This document shows, in pieces, positions 12,156 through 22,649 of a DNA stretch of 64,000 nt. The translations under genes were made by a program, and so were the position numbers. This DNA comes from Gari tellinella (taxonomy: Eukaryota; Mollusca; Bivalvia; Cardiida; Psammobiidae): contig OV277858.1 of NCBI GenBank assembly GCA_922989275.2, positions 99,620,794-99,684,793 of the forward strand, in the 5' to 3' direction. Numbering within the stretch: the first letter of the stretch is position 1; each line of letters starts with the position of its first letter. The notes beneath the pieces were generated by a model. It was not told where the DNA came from and made no database searches. It saw only the letters and a list, made by a program, of their open reading frames with translations.

Positions 12156-12308
12156 TTAAATCTAAACTAATTGTTTATCACACCGTAATTTGTCCAAATG
12201 ATACAAACTGAATGGCAAACGGTGTAGACCATGCTCAGACTCCTGGTAAGGAAGTATTCAAATCAGTGTCTATATTTTTTGCTCAGGGTTGTCTGTCTGA
12301 ATACTTAA

Positions 12309-12548
12309 CCCATTACCCTATAAATACGCATTGAATAGCCTATAATGTTTTCCTCCACTGAAGATTAGTTCCCTTTTATACAGTCATGAATATGTATCAG
12401 AAGAAATATTTTATATCCTACCAGATAATCGCTTAAAGCAGGCTGAAAGTAAAGCAGAATGCGCATTTAGGCGCATTCTGTTTGACTTTCAACCTGCATT
12501 TAGTGGTCACCTATCCTCAAAACCAGAATTAAGCTATTGGGTAATGGG
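12309..12548. mobile_element. family C MITE
   Basis: TTAA|CCCATTACCC ... GGGTAATGGG|TTAA with core 2 at about 12433-12499. It lies 36 bp before the deacetylase exon acceptor. Confidence 0.9.
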
Positions 12549-12587
12549 TTAAGGTCATGTCAAGTATGTCTATTTGTCAATTTTTAG

Positions 12588-12647
12588 TTTGGACCAGAGC
12601 TTGTGTTTGTTGGAGCTGGTTTTGATGCAGGAGCTGGAGATTTATTG
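12588..12647 (+). CDS. class IIb histone deacetylase, exon with zinc-ligand Asp (partial gene)
   Basis: Twenty in-frame codons after a TTTTTAG acceptor and before a GTACGG donor read FGPELVFVGAGFDAGAGDLL. In zinc-dependent deacetylases of the HDAC6/HDAC10 group this is the strand-loop holding the third zinc ligand, the Asp of AGFDA. The exon is phase 0 at both ends and joins directly to the next exon at 13915. The enzyme removes acetyl groups from lysines of histones or, for HDAC6, tubulin; which of HDAC6 or HDAC10 this is cannot be told from so short a piece. A family E MITE begins 14 bp downstream of the donor. The preceding exon, which should carry the DWDxHHGNG motif region, was not found in the window. 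Confidence 0.85.
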
Positions 12648-12661
12648 GTACGGGGGAAATA

Positions 12662-12981
12662 CAGTGTCCACTCCCTACAACGGCCCTGACAACAACGAGT
12701 CCGTTCTAACAACAATGCTCGCAGCTGTTCTCCAAACAAGACACTATACTATTATGTCTAGCATTTTCACTGCTGCAATAACGTCTGCTGAAACTTGTCG
12801 TCTATTGTTTTTCTCAAAGTCACATATTGAACATTTTGACAGAAAAAATAGCCATAGAAACTCTTTGCAAGCTTTTTGCAAAAGTACATGTAAGCTAATT
12901 TTCCTCCCTATAACAACTTCCTACTAACAACAAACACAATCTTGGTCTCCCATTTGATCTTGCTGTAGAGAGTGGGCACTG
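12662..12981. mobile_element. family E MITE next to a splice donor
   Basis: CAGTGTCCACTCCCTACAAC ... TGTAGAGAGTGGGCACTG|TA; the interior lacks a hairpin. It begins 14 bp after the donor at 12648. Confidence 0.85.
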
Positions 12982-13300
12982 TATAAAGAAGCTATTAATG
13001 TTTTATCCTACTATATGTTTGTTATACTGCATACAATTGTTTGTTAGTTGGTTAAAAGCCTAGTAGCTTATGTTCTTTTGTGTTTTGTGTCTTGCCGATT
13101 CAAAATAATAAAATTGACTTTATTTTATTTTATTCTATTTTAAATTGATTATAACTGCAAATTTAAAAGGCATTAAACGCCTTTTTTACCTCCTTTATCA
13201 GTACTTTCTCTATCTTGCAATGTTTTTCAAAGGAAGTGACTCCTCCATAACATATATGCAAACATATTTGTGTTATTTCCCTTACATGTATGTGCATTAA

Positions 13301-13448
13301 CTCTTTGCAGCGGACATACCTGCCAAAGTGATTATGTTTGTACACAGATTGGATCCAGATGAGACGCCGCGTTACGCGGCGTCTCATCAGGATCCAAGCT
13401 GTTTGCTATTCTGACACTGAATTTAAAAATTACCCAGCATGCAAAGAG
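13301..13448. mobile_element. family N MITE
   Basis: TTAA|CTCTTTGCAGCGG ... ATGCAAAGAG|TTAA (148 bp); hairpin GGATCCAGATGAGACGCCGC with partner at 13343-13405. Confidence 0.85.
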
Positions 13449-13518
13449 TTAAACTGCTTCTTATGTCTGTCCATGTTCTTTCCCAAGTGGTAGCTTACAT
13501 CATAAGATGTGATTTTTA

Positions 13519-13860
13519 CCCCTTCACCGCCATATTGTCGCCTGCTTCAATATTGTTGTCTGCAATATTGTTCCAAAGTTTACTTTAAGGCAGTATGATT
13601 GAATAGATTTCAAAATGAGTGTCAAACAGTTTGGATCCTGATCCTGAATAGGATCCAAACTGTTTGCAAACGCAGCGGCAACTTTTGCGCTGTTGAGACT
13701 GACAGGATGATGTTTTACGTTCAGCCTGCGTTAAGCTACAATCTGCTAGGATGTAGAAAAGATTTCTTAAGTTGCAAAATCTTTACTCTTAAGTGGAATT
13801 TTTTTTTTCAGTGGAGCAAACAATTAAAGATGTTAAAAGGCATATTTATGGGGTAATGGG
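13519..13860. mobile_element. chimeric D/C MITE
   Basis: The left part is family D (CCCCTTCACCGCC, TTGTCGCCTGCTTCAATATT, short GGATCC hairpin at 13628-13664); from about 13715 it is the right half of family C (TTCAGCCTGCGTTAAGC to ATGGGGTAATGGG|TTAA). Confidence 0.75.
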
Positions 13861-13914
13861 TTAACTGTATTAATTTTATATTCAGTGTAAAGTTTTGATA
13901 TTTTTCTGCTTCAG

Positions 13915-14004
13915 GGTTCCTATGAAGTGACCCCTGTAGGATTTGCTCACATGACGCAGATGTTGAAAAGTCTGGCGAACGGGAATCTGGTTCTGTCACT
14001 AGAG
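13915..14004 (+). CDS. class IIb histone deacetylase, second visible exon
   Basis: Ninety bases between a TTTTTCTGCTTCAG acceptor and a GTATTT donor encode 30 residues starting GSYEVTPVGFAHMTQMLKSL and ending LVLSLE. This matches the deacetylase segment that follows the zinc-ligand loop (usual pattern GxxxxTPxGYAHLTxxLxxLAxGxxxxxLE). Both ends are phase 0, so it joins the exon ending at 12647 to the one starting at 15037 without a break. The intron before it (1267 bp) holds a family E MITE, a small TTAA-flanked MITE and a chimeric D/C MITE whose right end lies 50 bp upstream of the exon. Confidence 0.88.
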
Positions 14005-14251
14005 GTATTTTACTCTTTGCAAGCTTGCCGGGGACTCGTGATTATCTGAGCAAACAGTTTTATTTGGATCCTAATGAAATACAGTGTTCGGTGAGTGCTA
14101 AATGCAGGACAGAAATAGTGCAGAAAGCTCCTGGAGGAGTTTTCTGCATTGTCATGGCCCAGAGTAAAATAACACATATTTCCTATATTCCAGCAGATAG
14201 TATCTTTAATCAGGCTAAAAGTAAAGCAGAATGTGCATTTTGTATGTGAGC

Positions 14252-14388
14252 TTGGTCCATGCTTATAAAGCGTTTGAGTTGAGCCTGAAATGGTTCTCTA
14301 GCATTTGATTGATCAGAGTTGAGCCTAGTCTCAAATCTGACCGATAAAATGCTTGAGAATCTCAAACGCTTTATATATGCGCTGGGCC
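14252..14388. mobile_element. family P palindromic MITE
   Basis: TTATAAAGCGTTTGAGTTGA ... CTCAAACGCTTTATA inverted ends, preceded by a core 2 scrap at 14212-14246. Confidence 0.75.
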
Positions 14389-14768
14389 AGAAGTCTCTGT
14401 AGGGTTGAAAGTGTTCATAAACCCATATTCATTTACAGTAACTGTTCAACATCAGCAGAAAATTCTTTATTTAGTTGCTCTAAAAAGAAGTAAATCTCAT
14501 GACATCATTCTGTGACCCGTGAAGCTTGAAGGTAGAAGTTTGAAGTGTGAACGCTATATAAGAGATTAATGCATATATTAAGGAAGTGATAGTGAAATGA
14601 CCCCACCAGTCATTTGTACTAAATAGTTATGTATTATGAACTTTTTATGTATCCAGCGTTAAGGTCTTTTGACCTCTTGGTTTCTTTTTATTTCACCAAT
14701 GGATTAAAATGTAACCGGGTTTCATTCTTTTCGTCTGAAGAGACAAACAAAATTCTGCTTAACTTATT

Positions 14769-15000
14769 GAACCCTAATGACGCAAATATGCATCCTTTAC
14801 CAAAAGTGTACCTGTGAAGGGTACATTTGTCTAATGCAAACAGTGACGTCCCTGATTAGAGGGCTCCTGCAGGAGTCCTCTAATCAGGGACGTCACTGTT
14901 TGCAATATATTACAAAAACAACCCTTAAATTAGCCTAAAATGGATTAACATTTGCTGTAAACTGGATTTGTCCAATGGATGTTTCAGGGGATAATGTGTT
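14769..15000. mobile_element. family G MITE in the deacetylase intron
   Basis: GAACCCTAATGACGC start; perfect hairpin GCAAACAGTGACGTCCCTGA ... centred on CTCCTGCAGGAG (14838-14905); right end GGATTTGTCCAATGGATG. It ends about 36 bp before the exon at 15037. Confidence 0.82.
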
Positions 15001-15036
15001 AGATAATAATATATGATTACATGTTTATCTATATAG

Positions 15037-15140
15037 GGAGGGTACACCTTAAATACCACTTCAGCAGGTATGGGGGCATGCATTTCTGTGTTGCTAGGCA
15101 ACCCATGTCCCATGTTGACGTCCATTACTCCAAGCCAAAG
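15037..15140 (+). CDS. class IIb histone deacetylase, exon with catalytic Tyr
   Basis: After a TATATAG acceptor the frame opens GGYTLNTTSAGMGACISVLL and continues GNPCPMLTSITPSQ, ending phase 2 at AAG|GTCAGT. With the Glu that closes the preceding exon it forms the EGGY motif; the Tyr is the residue that stabilises the reaction intermediate in this enzyme class, and the stretch GACxxxLLGNPCP is the final helix region of the domain. GGY rather than GGH argues for class IIb over class IIa. A GT inside the exon at 15068 could be mistaken for a donor, but reading through restores the family pattern and the phase of the following exon. Confidence 0.88.
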
Positions 15141-15412
15141 GTCAGTTCGGTCGTCGCGTATGTGCAGAGCTCCAGATAAGGGGAATATTCCAAAATCTTT
15201 ATTTTTCAAATTAAATCCTATGGTGTTACTACTAATTAGAATCGTCTCTTCAAGTGTAATGAGCAGTTATACCATAGGATTTTGTGCTGAAATAATGAGA
15301 AAATGTTGGAATTGTTCAGTTATCTCCCTCTTATCTGGAGCCCGGCACATGTGTTAATCCATAACCACATGCATGTATATATGCCTGTTTCGCTCAACTG
15401 ACACGTAGTCCT

Positions 15413-15935
15413 AAGGTGAGCTAATTTGATCTTCCTGTATCTTTCGTTGTTCGTCCATCTGATCATTCTTCGTCACCCATTTGCTTGAAACGACACCTTT
15501 TTCTTAACTACTGGTTGAATTGTTTTTACCAAACTTGGCACAAACTATCTTTCAAAAGTTTAAAATATTCTCAGCCCATTGCATAATTATCTTATGAAAA
15601 CACAAAAAAATTCTCAAAAACTTATAAAGTGAAACTCTCCAAAAATATTTTTTTTAGACTATAATATGACCAGAGCATTGATATGTGGCATGGTGACACT
15701 GCTAGAGACCTTTTACCAGTATTGCTGAAATGGTTCTGGTTTTTTAACGTATGTAGGCCACAGGAGCTACAACAGATTTTTTTGAATTAAAAAAACTGGT
15801 CTTGTTTAAAACCACAGAGCATAATCCACTCTAACGGTATCAAGTAAATTAACAAATTATTCCGCTTTGGTGAACATTGTTTTTCCAGGTAAGCGATTTA
15901 GGGCCGAATGTGGCTCTTGTTTTATAGGGACTTTT
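15413..15935 (+). repeat. single-unit copy of the 31.4-kb repeat element
   Basis: Starts AAGGTGAGCTAATTTG, has TCTTCGTCACCC and GGCCACAGGAGCTAC, ends TTCCAGGTAAGCGATTTAGG and GGCTCTTG. Confidence 0.75.
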
Positions 15936-16127
15936 TCACTTTGAGACATGGCCTTTATAGGCTATATTTCTTTCAAACTTCAGAAACATAAATATAATCA
16001 TCAAACAGACCCTGTATAACTGAGCATCTGAGCTGGATCCCAACTGTTTGTGAGTTTCATTAAAATGTTAGGCTCTAATACTTCTTTGTGCTAAATTATT
16101 AATGCTTGATGGTTGAAACAGATGATT

Positions 16128-16373
16128 CAGTGGATAATCTGTTATTCTTTCCCGTTTAAACGAAACGAAACGCAAACGCAAAACATTAAATCGTAGAAAA
16201 GTGCAACCTTTAGACAATTCTGATAATTCATGTTTATCTTGGTGGCAAACAGTTTGGAGCCTGATCAGACGCCGGGTTACCCGGCGTCTGATCTGGCTCC
16301 AAACTGTTTGCAATAGAAAAATTAGTTTGAGCGTAAACGCGTTTATTGGGAAAGAATAACCGTTTCTCCACTG
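16128..16373 (+). mobile_element. family A MITE
   Basis: Ends CAGTGGATAATC and TTCTCCACTG|TA, with the core hairpin at about 16247-16312. Confidence 0.9.
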
Positions 16374-16498
16374 TATATGGTGTTGAAGTTTCCTAGCTCT
16401 AAATTATTGATACTTAAACGTTTAAACTGAAAAACCTATTTTCTATGTCTAGAAAAGTGTTGTCTGTTATATGTAAATGTACCATTGTAAGTGCTTAA

Positions 16499-16705
16499 CC
16501 CACTTTCCCTATTGCCTTTCATTTAGTTTTAAAGATAGGTGACTACTTAAAGCAGGTTGAAAGTAAGGCAGAATGTGCCTTAAGGCACATTCTGCTTTAC
16601 TTTATCCTGCTTTAGGCTATTATCTGCAAGGATCTAGAAAATACTCGTTATTGTACATATGCATGATTGTAGAAAAATGAACTATGTTTTTCCATGGAGG
16701 AATAC
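16499..16705. mobile_element. family C MITE, right end unclear
   Basis: TTAA|CCCACTTTCCC start and core 2 (AAAGCAGGTTGAAAGTAAGG and partner); the right terminal repeat is not visible. Confidence 0.75.
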
Positions 16706-17102
16706 TAGACTATGTATCTTTTACAAATTTGTCCGTAGGATAGTGGAAGTCCCAGTTCCAGCTTATTTACATAGAAACACTCGTCTATGAAGACTCTGTC
16801 ACCTCGTGAGTCTCAGACAGGTTCATACTAGAGCAGACTACTATAAATACTCTTTTTTATCCTCTTACAGTAGTACAGTGAAGTGTTGTTCCTGCAGATT
16901 TCGTGCTGAAACGGAGCTAGAAAAATTTCAATTCCTTAATCAGCATCATAAAATCATTTTAAACCTTAAGCCCGTCAATGGTGTTTTTATCCTGTTTTTA
17001 CTTTTGTTTCTTGCTAAGTTTTTAACATTCTTAACAACGTTTCGTACGCTAACCCTTAGCTTTTTAATACTGTTCCTAACTCTACTAACAGACTCAGGTG
17101 TA

Positions 17103-17343
17103 CAGTGGAGAATCTGTTCTTCTTTCTCGTTTAAACGAAACGCAAACGCAAAACACTAAAACGTAGACAAGTACATTTTTTGGACAATTCTGATAATTAT
17201 TTTTTATCTTGGTGGCAAACAGTTTGGAGCCAAATCAGACGCCGGGTTACCCGGCGTCTGATCTGGCTCCAAACTGTTTGCAATGGAAATAATAGTTTAA
17301 GCGTAAACGCGTTTATTGGGAAAAAATAACGTTTTCTCCACTG
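17103..17343 (+). mobile_element. family A MITE
   Basis: TA|CAGTGGAGAATC to TTTTCTCCACTG|TA, with the core hairpin at about 17216-17281. Confidence 0.93.
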
Positions 17344-18083
17344 TAAATGTATATAAAACACCTTCTTAGATATACCCCAAAATAGCTATACCTTTCACCT
17401 ATATTCGTCTTTTCCCCGACCAAGTGTAATATTTGTTTATTATAACATATACATGTCACGTCATTTAAACCGCGGAGCTTTTAAATAAGCCAACTTGTAA
17501 AGTGTTTGTATTTTTACGATATGTATTTATGGCCAAGCACAGTTCACGGCGAATCTGTAGCGCGTTCAAGTACCGTATCAGCGAACAGCAACGTTAACCG
17601 ATGCAAACAACCCATATAGTACGACATCTAACGTTCACCAATACTCTTCAATAATAACTCATTGCGCCTCCATGTTTATTAACTTTTCAAGGGTACGAAC
17701 GATTTATGTACGGATTCGGAATAACACACGCAAAAGTGTACTAATCAACTGTAATGCATCAATTTTACCGCATATAAAAATAAGATTTAGCTGCTCAGAT
17801 GTAAGCTGCTTTGTTTGATACATTAAGTATCGGAAAATTTTGGTTTATTGATGAGAAATTAAGTCGGGACTGTTCGCTGGTTTTATTAAATTCGTTTGGT
17901 CGCCATTTTGTTTTCCTTTGTTGGCGATGGCTAACTACCTCTGAGGCAGTTCGTGCCGTTCGCAATCGTTAATAGCCAAACGGTCGTGACAGTTAAATTG
18001 TTACCGTTTTCTGATGCAATCGATACGGTACTTTAACGCGCTACTGTGTTTTCCAATAACAAACATTTCTAACTTTCCTACTA
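17344..18083. other. intron sequence, no repeat recognised
   Basis: Somewhat richer in CG than its surroundings (CGTTTGGTCGCCATTTTG). Could be regulatory; no motif is decisive. Confidence 0.35.
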
Positions 18084-18294
18084 CAGGGCTGCCATTTCTC
18101 CGGATTTTTCCTAAATCTCCGGATTTTTCCCCATTTCATGGTAGCTTAAAGCAGGCTGAAAGTAAAGCAGAATGCGCCCTAAGGTGCATTCTGCTTTACT
18201 TGCAGCCTGCTTTAAGCAGTCGCATGTCAACAAAACAAGAAAAATGCAAATTTGGAAATCTTAGGATTTTTCTTGTCAACTTATGGCAGCCCTG
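18084..18294 (-). mobile_element. family B MITE with 6-bp target duplication
   Basis: CTACTA|CAGGGCTGCCAT ... ATGGCAGCCCTG|CTACTA. Core 2 palindrome (AAAGCAGG...) at about 18147-18215. Confidence 0.95.
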
Positions 18295-18419
18295 CTACTA
18301 TACTGCAATAAAGTGTATGCTACATCATTAGTGACGTCATATATATTCTTATAAAGACGTTTTGTTGGCGTTTTATGCCACCGGCATCTATAGATGATCA
18401 TGTGGAGGCATATAGTGAT

Positions 18420-19060
18420 CGTCCTGTCTGTGCGTCCGTCCGTCCGTTACAAGGTAACTAGATTTTACCGTTTCGTCTAGCATCAACTGCTTAGATACTT
18501 ATACAGATGTTGCCTTGGATCATACCAATCCACCAATAACACCCAACCTTGATTTTGATTCTGACCTTGACCTAATTTGGACTTAGAATATTGTATATTG
18601 TAAATGGGCCATTTATTGGTTAACTAGATTTTACCGTTTTGTCTAACGTCAACACCGCGTACTCAAATTGCCTTGGACCATTCCCAATATACCAATATCA
18701 CCCAACCATGATTTCGACCTTGACTGTGACCTTATTTGGACTAAGAACATTGTAATTGTTTTCCTGGTTTACTAGATTTTACCGATTCTTCTAGTGCCAA
18801 TACAACTGACTACAGTGCGTTAATGCTTAAACAGTTGTTGCATTTGACCACTTCGAGTCCATACACATTATCTAACCTTAATTTTGACATTGACCTTGAC
18901 CTTATTTTGACTGAGAATATTTTGAATTAGCTATTTCGTGGTTAACTAGATTTTACCGTTTCGTCTAACATCAACACGACTGACTACAAAGCTTTGATAC
19001 TTATACAGTAATTGCCTTGGACCATTACAATTTTTCCATATTACCCAAGCTCTGGCATGA
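18420..19060 (+). repeat. ~150-175-bp tandem repeat, four units
   Basis: GGTAACTAGATTTTACCG recurs at about 18453, 18618, 18766 and 18940; each unit also has CTTGACCTTATTTGGACT-like text. Confidence 0.85.
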
Positions 19061-19082
19061 CATACGAGGTCGTAATATCTTA

Positions 19083-19291
19083 ACCTTTTTACTCTTAATG
19101 TCGCCATAAGTCGCTTTTGCGAATAGATTTGGTCCTGATCAGACGCCGCGTCACGCGTCGTCTGATCAGGACCCAAAACTGTTTGACACTCTTATCGATA
19201 TTTATTAAGTCATACAACCGTAAAACTAACTTAAACGTGTCTTGCAGACAACAATACTGAAGCAGACGACAATAAAGCGGCGAAGAGGTAA
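19083..19291. mobile_element. family D MITE
   Basis: Hairpin GGTCCTGATCAGACGCCGCG with partner at 19131-19186, followed by the GCAGACGACAATAAAGC box typical of the family. Confidence 0.75.
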
Positions 19292-19719
19292 AATCTCCCG
19301 ATTAATTTGATCATGAAAGGATTAAATACAATTTATAGCTTGTAATTAACTCAGTTATATTTTATATAAATTTAATATGCCAGCAATATTGCAGTCGGTG
19401 GTGTTTGATCCTGAATTATTAATGTTTCAAGGTAATCAGTAACCTTTGATTGTGTGCTGATAACGGCAAATAACAATAAAATAATAAAAAACTTTATTTA
19501 ATGAGGGAACATATTTGGTAATAACCAATCTTTTATGAGGCCCTAGAAGTATGCTAATTATTCACCTGTACATATTATAAGGCCCTCCAAGTATGCTATG
19601 TATATTCTAAGTATAAAGTCCTCGAAGTATGCTATGTATACACTAAGTTTAAGCTCCTCGAAGTATGCTAAGAATACACTAAGTATAATGCTCTCTAAGT
19701 ATGCTCAGTATATACTTAA

Positions 19720-19965
19720 CCCTTTCCCTTATAGAAGCGACTTTTAGCACTTGCATTTAATTCATCCGCTGAAGAAAATAGTTCCAATATATACCCTAAT
19801 GAATATGTGTAATATTTAATACTTTCCTTATTCTAGCAGTTAATAGCTTAAAGCAGGCTGAAAGTAAAGCAGAATGCGCCATATGGCGCATTCTGCTTTA
19901 CTTACAACCTGCTTTGAGTAGTGTCACCTATTTTCAAAACAAGAAACAGACTATGGGATAAAGGG
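19720..19965. mobile_element. family C MITE in a minisatellite
   Basis: TTAA|CCCTTTCCC ... GGATAAAGGG, core 2 at about 19851-19918, inside a ~40-bp tandem repeat. Confidence 0.88.
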
Positions 19966-19970
19966 TTTTA

Positions 19971-20424
19971 TTATACTGCAAAGTAAATTCCTTACTTTTC
20001 ATTGGTCAATGAGCCCTAGACAAAATCCGATGTACCCTGTGAGCTGACAGGGTACTTAGGAAAGCAGCATTTTCATTGGCTTACAGGTCCCTGAGTCTTG
20101 CTTTGCAGAAAATAAGATGACCGATAGTTCTACAGGATTGAGTGCATTCAATCCTGCATCCTCCGTTTTAAGTCCATTTCGGCTAAGAACCAATCGGTGT
20201 TTGGATCTTTCAACAGTCGCATTATTTCTGGGAAAGTTTGAAGTCGAAGTCTCCTAGTATTTGTCCATTTTTCTTTTGAATAATAACGTCATAAACATAT
20301 GACGTCACTTACGTTCAACGTCATATGTTTTGACGCGCTTAAAATTGTTACTGTTTACTTTGAGCGCTGTGCACGACAAATTCCGAAATATTTCATTTGA
20401 ACAATAAAAACTTTGCAGTATAAT
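19971..20424. mobile_element. TATACTGCAAAGT inverted-end element
   Basis: TTATACTGCAAAGTAAATTC and AAAACTTTGCAGTATAATAA mark the ends. The interior includes an ATGACGTCA-rich palindromic stretch (20285-20330). Confidence 0.65.
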
Positions 20425-20430
20425 AAATTC

Positions 20431-20573
20431 GTTATACAGTTTCTTCACAGGGTACATGAGAATTTCTTCCCGGCTGGTAAAATCATGTAACCCTCGCCTA
20501 ACGGCTCGGGTAACATTGATTTCCTCAGCCGGGAAGAAATTCTCATGTACCCTGTGAAGAAACTGTATAACTA
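20431..20573. repeat. palindrome with 47-bp arms
   Basis: TTATACAGTTTCTTCACAGG ... pairs with ... CCCTGTGAAGAAACTGTATAA almost perfectly; the loop is about 45 bp. Confidence 0.85.
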
Positions 20574-20849
20574 ATAAAGTATAATGTCCTCGAAGTATTC
20601 CAGGTATACACTAAGTATAAGGTCCTCGAAGTATGCTAAGTACATATACACTATGTATGCTATTTCTTAAATTATCGACTGGAAACATATTTGAAATTGT
20701 ATATAAACCCATGCATTTGTCAAATATATTGACAAATATTATGACATAATGATCTACAAATTACGATAAGTCTAATTAGCATTGCTCTGATTAATCAACA
20801 CATCTATTAATGTCTAGAGATTGACGTAGGGATGTTAACCATAACTATT

Positions 20850-21132
20850 AAGTTGCTCATGAAAATCCCAAGATTTTCACATTTTCAAGCGCGATTTTAG
20901 GAATCGCTCCTTTAAACCTTTCGCTGCCAGGCTCTTTAACATAAACATAATAATACATTTAAACACAGTTTTGATCTTGATCTTAAATTGTTGATATCCT
21001 TGTTTCGTAAGTAAAATTCCAATTTTTTTAAAGTAAAGGTAGAAAACAGAAGATTTTGGAAAAAATCCGTAGGTCCGGAGAAATTAGGGAAAATCCGAAG
21101 ATTTCGGGAAACCCAGAGAAATGGCAGCCCTG
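20850..21132 (+). mobile_element. family B MITE, left end lost
   Basis: AAGTTGCTCATGAAAATCCC to GGAGAAATGGCAGCCCTG. Interior follows the family D-type version (TTTCGCTGCCAGGCTC). Confidence 0.8.
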
Positions 21133-21356
21133 TTTTAGTCCGTATTGAATTTACTGGTATGGAGGTTGGTAAATGAAAACAGTGTTAAAGTTTCTAGTAA
21201 TGGATTATAGTCCTGTATATAAAATGCACAGTTATATATCAAATGTGGTAGTTATTATTATTATTATACCAGATTTATATAGCGCTCTTTTCACACAGGG
21301 ATTGTGCGTTCAAAAGCGCTTTACATGAAATAACACTTATGTACCTATAAATCGTG

Positions 21357-21690
21357 AAAAGACAAAATAACTACAATTAGATCTGAAATAAAACATGAAT
21401 AAACATATAAAAGACAGTCCCCCAAAACGGCGATCACATTACCCCCATCAATCAGCAATGAACCGACCGGCTAAGTATTGCCGACTGATATAAATAATGG
21501 TAGAGCGCCCAATGCAGGCCATCGACAAAACACAAATAACTATAATTAGATCTAAAATAAATAAGAATAAACATACAAAAGACAGCCCCCAAAACGGCAA
21601 TCACACTACCCCCATCAATCAGCAATGAACCAACCGGCTAAAGATTGCCGACCAATAGAAATAATAGCAGAGCGCCCAATGCAGGCCATC
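21357..21690 (+). repeat. ~167-bp tandem duplication
   Basis: AATAACTACAATTAGATCTG ... GCCCAATGCAGGCCATC is repeated as AATAACTATAATTAGATCTA ... GCCCAATGCAGGCCATC. It is preceded by the TTTATATAGCGCTC/AAAAGCGCTTTACA motif at 21270-21330. Confidence 0.85.
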
Positions 21691-21958
21691 TAATGTAACA
21701 TAACTAGGAATAATAGCATGCGACCATAACTAAAAACTCTATAGAAGATCAATAACATTATTAAAAATGGTGAAAGCTGTCCACGAATTGTACCACAGAC
21801 CACGCCAGCTGGTTTCAAAAGAGATCAGAGTTGTATCCCTACCATCAAAGATCCACCAGACAGGCATTGGTCAACAGTACAACCCCAGAACTAAAAATTA
21901 GACCCATAACATATACAGAATGAACACAGCCCTAAGTAATCCAACATAAGTATATAAA

Positions 21959-22304
21959 CAGTGAAACCCACTTAAATCAGCCATGTGTGGGGAAATACAT
22001 GTATAAATTTCCGGTTTAGATGAGTTTCCTTGTCAGAGGGGTTTTACCCATTAGCCCATATATACATGTAGGAGGCTAAAAGTAAAGCAGAATGCGCCTT
22101 AAGCTGCTTTAAACTGCTTTAACGCATTTAACCTGCTTTAAGCTTTATTATTCTTCAGTGAAGGAATAAACCAAGGACGTTTTAAATGTGTACTTTTGGT
22201 GTTATGGGTTAAACTAATGAAAGGTTTGGAACTGGAACAACGTTTTTGTCCGGTTTAGAGAGAATTCTGGTATTGGGAGGTTCCGATTTGGAGCGGTTTC
22301 ACTG
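21959..22304. mobile_element. family F MITE
   Basis: CAGTGAAACCCAC ... GGAGCGGTTTCACTG|TA with a partly deleted core 2 (AAAAGTAAAGCAGAATGCGC). Confidence 0.85.
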
Positions 22305-22499
22305 TATATAAAATAACGAAATGTTTAGAAAAATTGGTTATGTTGAACTCATCCTCACAAACAGTTTTTGAAATGCATCTCGGTGTTTCGTTGGGTAATC
22401 GCTTTAGGAAGCTGAATGGCCGATGCCATCCACTTTTAGAAATCGCATCTTTACTGCCCAAAAACTGAATCTCCCCTCCCTACTTTCATATATTGGTAT

Positions 22500-22645
22500 G
22501 ATTTCGCCACGTACGTTGGTACAAATTGACCATGATAGTGAGTACGAAATGGTTTGGGTTCGATGTGGTTTTGGTACGAAATGACCAAGATGTGGGTACG
22601 AAATGGTTTGGGTACGAAATAACCTGTATCCGTTTAGTTTGATTC
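22500..22645. repeat. GTACGAAATGGTTTGG short repeat
   Basis: GTACGAAATGGTTTGGGT and variants occur four times in 140 bp. Confidence 0.7.
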
Positions 22646-22649
22646 GTAC

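Larger units (their letters stand above)
10901..12160 (-). mobile_element. 5'-truncated non-LTR retrotransposon (LINE), antisense to the deacetylase gene
   Basis: Reading the minus strand from about 12160 down to 10901 gives three frames that belong to one LINE ORF2 3' half: a piece with the FADD catalytic motif of reverse transcriptase, a piece with WGLKINTDKTKI and LGTHLYKNGSW (palm/thumb region), and a C-terminal piece with CPNC...H...C zinc-binding residues. Two frame shifts break it, so it is inactive. No endonuclease domain is present, as expected for 5' truncation. The layout fits a Jockey/CR1/I-type LINE; the clade is not resolved. A poly-A tail or flanking duplication could not be defined on the low-coordinate side. 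Confidence 0.85.
19540..20660 (+). repeat. ~40-bp minisatellite interrupted by 0.86 kb of insertions
   Basis: Units of the form GTCCTCGAAGTATGCTAAGT...TACACTAAGTATAA occupy 19540-19712 and resume at 20576-20660. Confidence 0.8.

Noticed and set aside
13599..13856. TTTTTTTTTCAG at 13801-13812 as a splice acceptor
   Set aside because: It is part of the family C sequence and gives no deacetylase frame; the acceptor at 13914 restores phase and family pattern.
15068..15073. GTATGG as the donor of the third deacetylase exon
   Set aside because: Stopping there removes the GACxxxLLGNPCP segment and breaks the phase with the exon at 24810; reading to 15140 fixes both.
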